Positions 33,845-41,919 of a DNA stretch of 58,878 bases are shown piece by piece. The notes under the pieces were generated by a model. That model made no database searches and was not told the DNA's origin. It worked only from the letters and a program-made list of their open reading frames with translations. Origin of the DNA: Sphingobacteriales bacterium. Its GTDB lineage: Bacteria; Bacteroidota; Bacteroidia; Chitinophagales; Chitinophagaceae. Location: positions 1 to 58,878 of the forward strand of contig JAHEBJ010000010.1 of assembly GCA_024642285.1 (NCBI GenBank), given 5' to 3'. How positions within the stretch are numbered: position 1 is the stretch's first letter; every line of letters begins with the position of its first letter. The position numbers and the translations under genes were made by a program.

Positions 33845-35044
33845 ATGAACGCACCCGTTTTTGTTGCCGGCACAGGTATCATATCGGCGATTGGCAATAA
33901 TGTCGCCGAATGCCTTGATGCCCTGGAAAATTGCCGTGCAGGAATGGATGCCATGTATTTGCTGAACTCTGTTCATAAAGACAGATTGCCTGTTGCAGAA
34001 GTTAAATTGAGTAATGAGGAACTGGCAAAACTTGCCGGTCTTCCAAAAACAAAAAGCCGTACCGCTTTATTAAGTTTGATAGCTGCGAAAGAAGCGCTGG
34101 CAAATGCAGGAATAGATAATCTCAAGTCATTGCGATGTGGTTTTATTTCTGCCAACTCGGTTGGCGGTATGGATAAGACCGAAAATTTTTTCGCAGATTT
34201 TATTGCAGATAATAATAAAGGCCGGTTGCGTAATATTATCAATCACGAATGTGGCAGTGTAACAGAACTGGTTGCCGATGCGTTGCGCATTAAAGATTAT
34301 ATCACTACCATCAGCACTGCTTGTTCGTCTTCAGCCAATTCAATTTTTTTTGGCGCCAGGCTGATAAGAAATAATATGCTTGACGTAGTTATTGCCGGCG
34401 GAACAGATTCGCTTACAAAATTTACATTAAATGGTTTTAATACATTGATGATAGTTGACGAACAGTTTTGTCAGCCTTTTGATGAAAACCGCCGGGGCTT
34501 AAATCTTGGTGAGGGAGCTGGTTATGTGGTATTGGTATCCGAAAAGATTGCGTCAACTTTAAAGAGCAAGCCCAATATTATCTTAAGTGGTTATTGTAAC
34601 GCTAATGATGCATATCACCAAACAGCTTCATCGCCTGACGGTACAGGTTCTTATCTGGCTATGAGTGGTGCATTAAAGAAAAGTGGATTGCAACCATCAG
34701 ATATAGATTATATCAATCTGCATGGTACAGGTACACAGAACAATGATATTGCCGAAGGAACGGCCATTAAAAGATTGTTCGATGGGCATTATCCAAAAAT
34801 GAGTTCAACAAAAACTTTTACAGGGCATACATTGGGTGCCAGCGGTGGAATAGAAGCTGTGTTTTCTGTGTTGGCTTTGCAACATGGAATTATTTTTCCT
34901 AACCTGCGGTTGCAAACGCCCATGGTAGATCTGCCATTTGTACCTGAAAGGAAAGTTGTAAAAAATATAGAAGTTAAACATGTGCTTTCAAACTCTTTTG
35001 GATTTGGAGGAAATTGTTCGTCATTAATTTTTTCGAAAATATGA
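33845..35044 (+). CDS. Beta-ketoacyl-ACP synthase (module A)
   Basis: 399 residues, two bases after the ACP stop. The triad is complete: Cys160 in ISTACSSSANS, His in NLHGTGTQND-like context (HGTGTQNND), and His in TFTGHTLGASGG. It is paralogous to the ketosynthase at 40443, sharing TACSSSAN and GLNLGEGA blocks. With the Cys-less protein at 35172 it probably forms a KS-CLF pair. A 127-base gap containing a palindromic repeat separates the two. Confidence 0.92.
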   Translation: MNAPVFVAGTGIISAIGNNVAECLDALENCRAGMDAMYLLNSVHKDRLPVAEVKLSNEELAKLAGLPKTKSRTALLSLIAAKEALANAGIDNLKSLRCGFISANSVGGMDKTENFFADFIADNNKGRLRNIINHECGSVTELVADALRIKDYITTISTACSSSANSIFFGARLIRNNMLDVVIAGGTDSLTKFTLNGFNTLMIVDEQFCQPFDENRRGLNLGEGAGYVVLVSEKIASTLKSKPNIILSGYCNANDAYHQTASSPDGTGSYLAMSGALKKSGLQPSDIDYINLHGTGTQNNDIAEGTAIKRLFDGHYPKMSSTKTFTGHTLGASGGIEAVFSVLALQHGIIFPNLRLQTPMVDLPFVPERKVVKNIEVKHVLSNSFGFGGNCSSLIFSKI

Positions 35045-35059
35045 ATACATCGAATTCTA

Positions 35060-35134
35060 TTTGCCACAAAGACACGAAGACGCAAAGAAAAGCGAAGCTT
35101 TTTTCAGTTCGTGCCTTTGAGCCTTCGTGGCAAA
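35060..35134. repeat. Imperfect palindromic intergenic element
   Basis: TTTGCCACAAAGACACGAAG on the left faces CCTTCGTGGCAAA on the right; the outer eight bases (35060-35067 with 35127-35134) pair perfectly and the inner arms partly. Elements with CACAAAGACACGAAG cores are widespread between genes in many bacterial genomes. It sits between the module A ketosynthase and its chain-length factor. Confidence 0.65.
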
Positions 35135-35171
35135 TGAAGTTTTTTTGCGAAGCAATAAAAATAAAAGCTTA

Positions 35172-36230
35172 ATGTATATAAGAGCATTAGGAAACATCTC
35201 ATCGCAAAAAACCTTTGGCCATCAGCCATTGGATGGAGCGCCTGTTGCTTATACCGGAAACCGCCTTACCTGCATTGAACCCGATTACAAAGAGTTTATT
35301 GATCCCAAGCAGATACGCCGCATGAGCCGTATCATTCGCATGGGCGTGGCCGCAGCCATGGAATGTTTACAAGAAGCAGATGTAAAAGTACCCGATGCGA
35401 TTGTTACCGGCACTGCCTATGGTTGCCTGGAGGACACCAATTCTTTTTTGAGCAAGATGGTGGAGTTTAATGAGGAGTTACTTACACCAACATCATTTAT
35501 TCAATCAACCCATAATACCATTGGCGCACAAATTGGATTAATGCTGCAATGTAACAATTACAACAATGCATTTGTGCATAGTGGTTTTTCTTTTGAAAGC
35601 GCTCTGCTTGATGGTATGATGCTGTTAAAGGAAAATGACGCGACGAATGTTTTAGTTGGCGCCATTGATGAGATTACCAATACCAGCCATACTATTTTAA
35701 ACCGGCTGGGTATGTATAAGCAGGGTGAAATTTCAAACCTGGATATTTATAAATCCAAAACTAAGGGAACCATCGCCGGTGAAGGCGCAACATTCTTTTT
35801 ACTGGCCAATGAACCCTCTGCAACTGACTACGCAGAACTGGATGGGTTACACACTTTTTACAAGCCTGGTAGCCTTGCTGAAATTGAAAAACAGATAGGT
35901 TCTTTTTTAGAAAAACAGAATATCAGCATTAACGATATTGACCTCATCATCATCGGTAAAAACGGCGACGCCGGCGCAGATGAACAATATGAATTGCTGT
36001 ATAAGACAATTTTTGCAGGAAAAGAAAGCATTAACTATAAATATTTATGTGGCGAATACCCTACTGCTGCTGCATTTGCGATGTGGCTGGCTGCAACGAT
36101 CGTAAAGACGGGGAGTGTTCCGCCAACAATTGAATACAAAGGTTCAAAGGAAAAAAGTATCAAAAAAGTATTGGTTTATAATCATTACCAGGGCATACAT
36201 CATTCTTTATCTTTGCTCTCGGCATGTTAA
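35172..36230 (+). CDS. Chain-length-factor-like ketosynthase homologue (module A)
   Basis: 352 residues from the ATG at 35172; the frame opens at a GTG at 35127 that lies in the repeat, which I reject. The fold is ketosynthase-like (IIRMGVAAAMECL, then TPTSFIQSTHNTIGAQIG), but the Cys site reads AFVHSGFSFESALLDG with no Cys, and the HGT and GHT His motifs are absent. Such proteins pair with an active ketosynthase and set chain length (ApeC type). Its closest relative here is the protein at 39403. Confidence 0.85.
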   Translation: MYIRALGNISSQKTFGHQPLDGAPVAYTGNRLTCIEPDYKEFIDPKQIRRMSRIIRMGVAAAMECLQEADVKVPDAIVTGTAYGCLEDTNSFLSKMVEFNEELLTPTSFIQSTHNTIGAQIGLMLQCNNYNNAFVHSGFSFESALLDGMMLLKENDATNVLVGAIDEITNTSHTILNRLGMYKQGEISNLDIYKSKTKGTIAGEGATFFLLANEPSATDYAELDGLHTFYKPGSLAEIEKQIGSFLEKQNISINDIDLIIIGKNGDAGADEQYELLYKTIFAGKESINYKYLCGEYPTAAAFAMWLAATIVKTGSVPPTIEYKGSKEKSIKKVLVYNHYQGIHHSLSLLSAC

Positions 36231-36997
36231 ACTTCCGTAACACAAATATCTTTTTTATTTTACTGGCGGCTGTATTAGGCGGCATACATATTCTAAATGG
36301 CCTGCCCTGGTTTTTTTATTGCCTGTTGCTTATTGCCTATTCTTTAATAATCTTTTGGGGTTGTATTAATGTTAGTTCCAATTTCTTTTTACCTGTTGTT
36401 TGCAAAGCCCTAACTGATAAGAAAGAAATTGCCATCAGCTTTGATGATGGTCCGGCGGCCAATTATTCTTCAGATATTTTAGACCTGCTTAAAAAAGAAA
36501 ATGTACCGGCATGTTTTTTCTGCATTGGCAACCGCATTGCCGGAAATGAAGAGCTCTTTAAAAGAATACATAACGAAGGGCACCTTATCGGAAACCACAG
36601 TTATTCTCATCATACTATGTTTGATCTGTTCTCAGCAGAAAAAATGAAGAAAGATATGAAAATGATGGATGCCGAAATGGAAAGAGTGATTGGGATCAAG
36701 CCAAAATTGTTCAGGCCGCCCTATGGTGTTACTAATCCAAATTTAAAAAGAGCGGTCATAAAAGGTGGATATACACCAGTTGGCTGGAGTGTAAGATCTT
36801 TGGATACGGTAGCGAAGGATAAGCAGAAACTACTGAGTAAGATTGACGCAGGAATAAAACCTGGCGCAGTTTTCCTTTTTCACGACACTTGTAAGATTAC
36901 CTTGAATGTGTTACCCGAATTTATAAAAGAAGTTAAAAAAAGGGGATACAATATTATCCCGTTGGATAAATTGTTAGCTTTGAAGGTTTATGACTAG
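36224..36997 (+). CDS. Polysaccharide deacetylase-like protein (CE4/NodB), membrane anchored
   Basis: 257 residues. Two hydrophobic helices at about 8-22 and 27-45 anchor it to the inner membrane. The NodB motifs are intact: AISFDDGP (metal Asp), HSYSHH (metal His pair) and RPPYG. It would be a metal-dependent deacetylase acting outside the cytoplasm. Its presence in the operon is normal for aryl polyene/flexirubin clusters, but its substrate there is unknown. It overlaps both neighbours by seven to eight bases. Confidence 0.86.
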   Translation: MLNFRNTNIFFILLAAVLGGIHILNGLPWFFYCLLLIAYSLIIFWGCINVSSNFFLPVVCKALTDKKEIAISFDDGPAANYSSDILDLLKKENVPACFFCIGNRIAGNEELFKRIHNEGHLIGNHSYSHHTMFDLFSAEKMKKDMKMMDAEMERVIGIKPKLFRPPYGVTNPNLKRAVIKGGYTPVGWSVRSLDTVAKDKQKLLSKIDAGIKPGAVFLFHDTCKITLNVLPEFIKEVKKRGYNIIPLDKLLALKVYD

Positions 36998-37625
36998 ATT
37001 TTTACTTACTATACTGATACTGGCTGTAGGTTTTACCAGCTTTGCACAATACCCGGGCTTCAGCCCGGTGGCCGACCTGGGCAAATTTAAAACAGAATTT
37101 GCGTCAGCCACTCAAAAAACAGCTTCTATAAAATCTGATTTTACGCAGGAGAAAAACCTCAGCATGCTTTCAGAGAAAATTATTTCCAAAGGTAATTTCT
37201 GGTTTAAAAAAGACAACCGGGTGCGGATGGAATATACCACGCCGTTTAAATACCTGATGATCCTGAACAAGGATAAAGTGTATGTTAAAGACGGAGTGAA
37301 GGAAAGCAGGGTTTCAACCAGATCAAACAAAATGTTTCAACAGATCAATAAGATTATGATTGACTGCATGCAGGGAACCATGTTAAGCAATACAGATTTT
37401 AAGACCAGAATTTTTGAGAACAAGAACAGTGCCTTTGTTGAGTTGACACCGGTTGCAAAAGGCATGAAAGAAATGTTTAAGTCCATCAATGTGGTGGTAG
37501 ATAAAAAGGATTTTTCTGTGCTGAGTATTCAGATGCAGGAACTTTCCGGCGATAATACCATCATGCGTTTTACCAATAAAGAACTGAATGCTTCCATCCC
37601 GGATAATTTATTTGATATTAAGTAG
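36990..37625 (+). CDS. LolA-like periplasmic lipoprotein carrier
   Basis: 211 residues with a signal peptide ending near GFTSFA/Q. The mature part fits LolA: IKSDFTQEKNLSML, then GNFWFKKDNRVRMEY, and LMILNKDKVYVKDG, repeats of strands that form the half-barrel. LolA proteins carry hydrophobic cargo through the periplasm. In aryl polyene clusters a LolA-like protein is constant and probably carries the pigment lipid to the outer membrane. It overlaps the following lipoprotein gene by 38 bases, unusually long. Confidence 0.87.
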   Translation: MTRFLLTILILAVGFTSFAQYPGFSPVADLGKFKTEFASATQKTASIKSDFTQEKNLSMLSEKIISKGNFWFKKDNRVRMEYTTPFKYLMILNKDKVYVKDGVKESRVSTRSNKMFQQINKIMIDCMQGTMLSNTDFKTRIFENKNSAFVELTPVAKGMKEMFKSINVVVDKKDFSVLSIQMQELSGDNTIMRFTNKELNASIPDNLFDIK

Positions 37626-38220
37626 CGGCCTGTTTATATTGTTAAGCTGCTCACCGATGCATAAACAAATGCAATCGGCAACAGCAGATGTAAATCTGCT
37701 GCAAAAATTTAAGCCCGACTTTAACGTGGCATTGTACAGCGCCACGGTTGATGTGGTAGGTAATCATTTAAGCGGATTACTTCTCATCAAAAAAATGCCC
37801 GACAACAGTACCCGTATGGTTTTCAGCAACGAAATGGGTTTTACTTTTTTTGATTTTGAATTTGCGAAAGATGGCAGTTTTAAAGTTTATTCGATCATTA
37901 AAAAAATGAAGAAAAAGTCGGTGATAAAAACACTGCAACATGATTTTGAACTAATCTTGATGAATAAACTGGATAACGGCAAAGCTGTTCTAAAAACAGA
38001 TAACGAACTACTTTATTTTATCTTTCCACAAAACAAGGGATACAATTATTATATTACCAATGCCGATGGTGCTGAACTGATTCGTATGGAACGGGCATCG
38101 AACAAAAAACCGATTGTAGAAGCCGTTATGAAAAATTACAGCAACGGTATTCCGGATACCATCAGCATATCGCACAAAACATTTGAATTTAATATTGGAC
38201 TTAAAAGAATAGAGCGATGA
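37588..38220 (+). CDS. Putative lipoprotein of unknown function
   Basis: 210 residues. The N-terminus has a hydrophobic stretch ending in a lipobox (FILLSC), so Cys21 is probably lipidated. The mature part is beta-rich with Lys-rich strands, for example VDVVGNHLSGLLLIKKMP. It could be the LolB-like outer-membrane partner of the LolA-like protein just upstream; the fold and position fit, but I see no diagnostic motif. The start lies inside the LolA gene; a downstream TTG near 37610 is an alternative. Confidence 0.78.
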   Translation: MLPSRIIYLILSSGLFILLSCSPMHKQMQSATADVNLLQKFKPDFNVALYSATVDVVGNHLSGLLLIKKMPDNSTRMVFSNEMGFTFFDFEFAKDGSFKVYSIIKKMKKKSVIKTLQHDFELILMNKLDNGKAVLKTDNELLYFIFPQNKGYNYYITNADGAELIRMERASNKKPIVEAVMKNYSNGIPDTISISHKTFEFNIGLKRIER

Positions 38221-38591
38221 TCTTACTGAATGATTTTTTTACCATCAGCGATAAAGTTTCATCTGAAACAGAAATTTGGGCGGAGCTGTTCATTAACGCC
38301 GATCATAAAATATTCGAAGGACATTTTCCCAAACAGCCGGTTGTGCCGGGTGTTTGTATGATGCAGATGATCAAGGAGATTTATGAAGAAGTAACAGGCA
38401 ATCCTACTAATCTTGTTCAGGCTGCCGAGTTAAAATTTCTTGCAGTTATCAATCCGCTGGAGAATAACCTGGTACATGCTTCTATAAAGATTGCTGCAGA
38501 AGAAAATGGAATGATCAATATTAACGCTTCAATATTTAAAGACGACCTGGTGCATTTTAAATGTAAAGCAAAGTTTCAGTTGATTATTTAA
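38217..38591 (+). CDS. Hotdog-fold dehydratase (ApeI-like), with His but Gln for Glu
   Basis: 124-residue hotdog protein, last of the rightward run. FEGHFPKQPVVPGVCMMQ aligns with FabZ GHFPxxPxxPGVxxxE: the catalytic His is present, but at the Glu position (His+14) there is Gln. The other dehydratase in the operon (27939) has lost the His but kept the Glu. Together they would rebuild one complete active site at a heterodimer interface. The stop overlaps the stop of the convergent transporter gene by eight bases. Confidence 0.84.
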   Translation: MILLNDFFTISDKVSSETEIWAELFINADHKIFEGHFPKQPVVPGVCMMQMIKEIYEEVTGNPTNLVQAAELKFLAVINPLENNLVHASIKIAAEENGMININASIFKDDLVHFKCKAKFQLII

Positions 38592-39366
38592 CCGCTTTAA
38601 ATCTGTAAGAAGCTCCAACTGAGTAAAAATTATCCGGCGCATTTTTATTTAACCCAAACCCGGCAGAGGCATCAAATTTAAAATTGTCATTGAGTAAATA
38701 GCCGACGCCGAAATCAATAGAGTTTTGTGGCGTACGCTTTTGCCAGGCAAAACCATAGAATTCTATAAAGACCTGCCAGCTATCATTTATATTGAAACTT
38801 GGAATAAAAGTATAGAGATACGCAGGCTGTGATTGAAAGCTTGCCCACTCCATTCCTACATTATAACCAATTGAAAAATTTCGGGAGATAGTATTTGACA
38901 TGGCAAGTCGGAAATTTGCTCCGTCAATTGTATCCCGACTGGCTTTGAAAATTTTAATTCGGTTGAACCGGTAATGTGCGACCAGTGATGTTTTTGGAAT
39001 GATACCTTTTTCATTCAAAAAATTTAATTTTCCTCCCATTTGAAAATTATTGACGCCGGCAAGAGAATGGCTTCCGTTAACCGCAGTCTCTTTAATGGAA
39101 ACGATATCAATAACTGTTCTGAATTCGAATCGTTTGCCGATACCGTATTTTATTAAAGTTGAGGGATGTTGAATAATAACGTCTTTATGTGTGTTTGTTA
39201 TTTTATCTGATTGCCTTAAAAATCCGAACTCAGTTTGTAACCATTTTTTAGGAACTGTTCCTGCACTGTTTGAATTACCCGGCCGGTCGGTATCAACAGG
39301 GCCGGTTTGAGCAAATGATAAATTGCAGGCAAAAAGAAGAACAATAAATAATTGCATTCGAAACAT
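38584..39366 (-). CDS. Outer-membrane transporter-like beta-barrel protein
   Basis: 260 residues with a signal peptide ending near CNLSFA/Q. The start of the mature protein, DTDRPGNSNS, and the alternating amphipathic strands with GxGxRFEFR resemble the PF13557 family (outer-membrane transporters linked to phenol degradation). The C-terminus ends in an aromatic strand, GASYRFKAVK, common in barrel proteins. It is the last leftward gene; its product could help the pigment enter or stay in the outer membrane. Function is inferred. Confidence 0.75.
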   Translation of the reverse strand: MFRMQLFIVLLFACNLSFAQTGPVDTDRPGNSNSAGTVPKKWLQTEFGFLRQSDKITNTHKDVIIQHPSTLIKYGIGKRFEFRTVIDIVSIKETAVNGSHSLAGVNNFQMGGKLNFLNEKGIIPKTSLVAHYRFNRIKIFKASRDTIDGANFRLAMSNTISRNFSIGYNVGMEWASFQSQPAYLYTFIPSFNINDSWQVFIEFYGFAWQKRTPQNSIDFGVGYLLNDNFKFDASAGFGLNKNAPDNFYSVGASYRFKAVK

Positions 39367-39402
39367 AGGGATAAATTTAAAGAGCAGTTCTATACAGTCG
39401 GT

Positions 39403-40443
39403 TTATCTTTTAACCAATATAAAACTATGCTGATACCCTTTAAAATTATTGTAAATCAAAACAGTTTTGTATTCTTTTTTAACAGATTTTGTTTTGAACA
39501 TCTGTTCAGGAATGTGTTGAGTTTTTAAAATCTCACAGGCGTACCATAGTCCGATACCCGATGCGGTTGCAAATTCGCCGCAAAGATGTTTGAAACGAAC
39601 CACAGGATTGTTGTTATCAAGTAAAGACTCAGCCGCTGCATAAAATGGCAGAGTTCGTTTGTCGCCATTTTCGCCAGAGATTAAAAGATCGATTTCCTCT
39701 CCGGCTGCTAAATTATGTTCAACGAATAATTGCAACTGTTGTTTTACCAACTCAACATCATCAGTATGTAAATTCTTAACTGCATTTATGGCGGCAATGG
39801 CGTTTTCTTTTTTCCCGTCAATCAAAAACATAGCTGCACCTTCGCCGGGCAAACAGCCGATGCTATCAGATTTATAAAGTGATTTGTTAGAGATATCTTC
39901 TTTTTTATAAGCGCCGTTCAGCGTTTCAATATTGTAGTGGAATGAAGATATTTCATCAACGCCTCCCAATAAATAACTGTTATCCGGAAAAGCATTGAGT
40001 TGCATCAAAGCATCAATCACAGCATTTTCAAAAGCCAGCCCCTGATGAATATGAGTGATATTGTATCCTTTGTTCTTGCTGATCATTCCTATCTGACCGG
40101 CAATTACATTGCCGGTACTTTGTACAAAATTTCCGGGTGTAAGCTGCCCTTCGTCATAGTCAACAATCTGAATTAAAAACTTTACACACTCATCCAGTCC
40201 CGCATTTGCCGAACCAATGATAAAACCATTTACCGGATTTTCGTTATCCAGTAATGGCAATGCTGTTCCAACTCCCATTCGAATTGACTTACCCATACGA
40301 CGTAAAACGCCGGGCGGTATCATATCGTACGACGGTTCAACGGCCAGCAATTTTTTATCAACCGGGTCATTAATTTTTTCAAGATCATTTTCTAAAGGAT
40401 CATGCTGCGCCGATATGCAATATTTTTTATGAATATACAGCAT
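39403..40443 (-). CDS. Chain-length-factor-like ketosynthase homologue (module B)
   Basis: 347 residues. I start at the ATG overlapping the ketosynthase stop (TGATG at 40445-40441), not at the upstream 40473. SIRMGVGTALPLL, TPGNFVQSTGNVIAGQIG and THIHQGLAFENAVID match the module A protein at 35172; again no active-site Cys or His motifs. It should pair with the ketosynthase at 40443 as a chain-length factor. Order and coupling equal those of module A, but on the other strand. Confidence 0.85.
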   Translation of the reverse strand: MLYIHKKYCISAQHDPLENDLEKINDPVDKKLLAVEPSYDMIPPGVLRRMGKSIRMGVGTALPLLDNENPVNGFIIGSANAGLDECVKFLIQIVDYDEGQLTPGNFVQSTGNVIAGQIGMISKNKGYNITHIHQGLAFENAVIDALMQLNAFPDNSYLLGGVDEISSFHYNIETLNGAYKKEDISNKSLYKSDSIGCLPGEGAAMFLIDGKKENAIAAINAVKNLHTDDVELVKQQLQLFVEHNLAAGEEIDLLISGENGDKRTLPFYAAAESLLDNNNPVVRFKHLCGEFATASGIGLWYACEILKTQHIPEQMFKTKSVKKEYKTVLIYNNFKGYQHSFILVKR

Positions 40444-41633
40444 CAGGCTCTTGAAAAAATTAAGGATGAACAATTGCCGCCAAATCCAAATGAATTACTC
40501 ATTACATGATTCACAGCCATTTTTTTGTATTGCTGCAACGGTATTAATCCGGTTGATGGAATTGCATTTTTAAAATGCAGGTTGGGATATACTTCCTGGT
40601 TCATCAAACTTAATATACTGTACACCGCTTCAATAGCCCCTGCAGCCCCTAATGTATGTCCAACATTTGCTTTAGTTGATGCAAATGCAGGAGGCTTATC
40701 AAATAAACGGATCATTGCCCTGCTTTCCACTTCGTCGTTATTTTCAGTGGCTGTGCCGTGTGCATTTATAAAATCAATTTTATCTGCAGATAAATTCGCA
40801 ATTTTCAATGCGTGCTGCATGGAAAGAAATGGACCGTCGCCTTCATCACTCAATGACGATGGATGAAAGGCATCATTGTTATTGCTATAGCCCGTTAATT
40901 CGGCATAGACTTTTCTGCCCATTATATCTTCTTCTTTTTCCAAAACTAAAAATGCAGCGCCTTCACCAAGGTTAAGTCCTTTTCTGCCGGCATCAAAAGG
41001 TGTGCAGTTATCTTCCGATAAAATATGCAGTGCATTAAAACCATTAATGGTAAATTTTGCAAGACTATCTGTTCCGCCAACGATTGCACGTTTAGCAAAA
41101 CCATTTTTCATCAGCATAGCTCCGTACATAACTGCGTTGGCTGATGAGGAGCAGGCTGTGTTAATGGTATTGATAATGCCATTCATCTTATAATGTTTCT
41201 GCATGAAAAGAATAACAGAAGCACAATCATAAGATGATGTGTACTCCGAACCGGCTTCTTTTGAGTTGGCATCTTTGTACAGTTCATCTGTTAAACACAT
41301 ACCGCCAACAGTGTTTGCCCCAATCAATGCGGTGTGGAAGTTGCTTATTTCATCAGCCTGAAGTCCGGCGTTGTTTACCGCCTCATTAAATGCGTGCATC
41401 GCCAGCATGGTGGTTCGGGTAAAACCTGGCGTTGTGATCTGTAATTTGTTTTTAAGCTCGCTATCGCTTAGCTGTACCTGGCCAAAGGGTAGTTTTCCGG
41501 CAAATTTTGAAGGAAAAAGATCGAGCTCGTATTTAACGCCGCAAATTCCATCTTTGAGTGCAAGATGATTTTCGGCTACAGAATTTCCTATAGCACTTAT
41601 TACGCCCATGCCGGTTATGAAAATCCTGCTCAA
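40443..41633 (-). CDS. Beta-ketoacyl-ACP synthase (module B)
   Basis: 396 residues with VFITGMGVISAIGNS-like start (FITGMGVISAIGN). The triad is intact: Cys161 in NTACSSSANAV, His in INAHGTATENND, His in ANVGHTLGAAGA. It is the paralogue of the ketosynthase at 33845. Located between its ACP and chain-length factor, in the run that also encodes DarA and DarB, it may build a fatty or polyene chain used for the resorcinol half. That split of labour is inference. Confidence 0.93.
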   Translation of the reverse strand: MSRIFITGMGVISAIGNSVAENHLALKDGICGVKYELDLFPSKFAGKLPFGQVQLSDSELKNKLQITTPGFTRTTMLAMHAFNEAVNNAGLQADEISNFHTALIGANTVGGMCLTDELYKDANSKEAGSEYTSSYDCASVILFMQKHYKMNGIINTINTACSSSANAVMYGAMLMKNGFAKRAIVGGTDSLAKFTINGFNALHILSEDNCTPFDAGRKGLNLGEGAAFLVLEKEEDIMGRKVYAELTGYSNNNDAFHPSSLSDEGDGPFLSMQHALKIANLSADKIDFINAHGTATENNDEVESRAMIRLFDKPPAFASTKANVGHTLGAAGAIEAVYSILSLMNQEVYPNLHFKNAIPSTGLIPLQQYKKMAVNHVMSNSFGFGGNCSSLIFSRA

Positions 41634-41645
41634 AGAAAAATATTT

Positions 41646-41909
41646 TTATTTAGTACGATGTTGCTCAATATAGGCAACCATAGTGTTAATATCCGTTAAA
41701 ACCTTGCGACCTTCCTTAGGATCTTTAATATCGATACCGTATTCCCGGCCCAACAGAACGATCAATTCGATGGAATCGATTGAGTCTAGTCCGAGTCCTT
41801 CGCCAAACAAGGGATCGTCATCTTTTATGTCTTCGGGTTTAACCGAAATTAAGTTTAAGAATTCAATAATCTGTTTCTTAAGCTGTAGTTTTAATTCTGC
41901 TGTTTCCAT
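41646..41909 (-). CDS. Acyl carrier protein (module B)
   Basis: 87 residues; Ser43 in GLGLDSIDSIEL is the phosphopantetheine site. It is clearly paralogous to the ACP at 33579. It lies 12 bases upstream of its ketosynthase and 10 bases downstream of the ABC permease gene, so all are one transcript. Confidence 0.93.
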   Translation of the reverse strand: METAELKLQLKKQIIEFLNLISVKPEDIKDDDPLFGEGLGLDSIDSIELIVLLGREYGIDIKDPKEGRKVLTDINTMVAYIEQHRTK

Positions 41910-41919
41910 ATTTATAAAT

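Noticed and set aside
35127..35171. GTG start for the module A chain-length factor
   Set aside because: These codons fall in the palindromic repeat; the ATG at 35172 matches the start of its paralogue.
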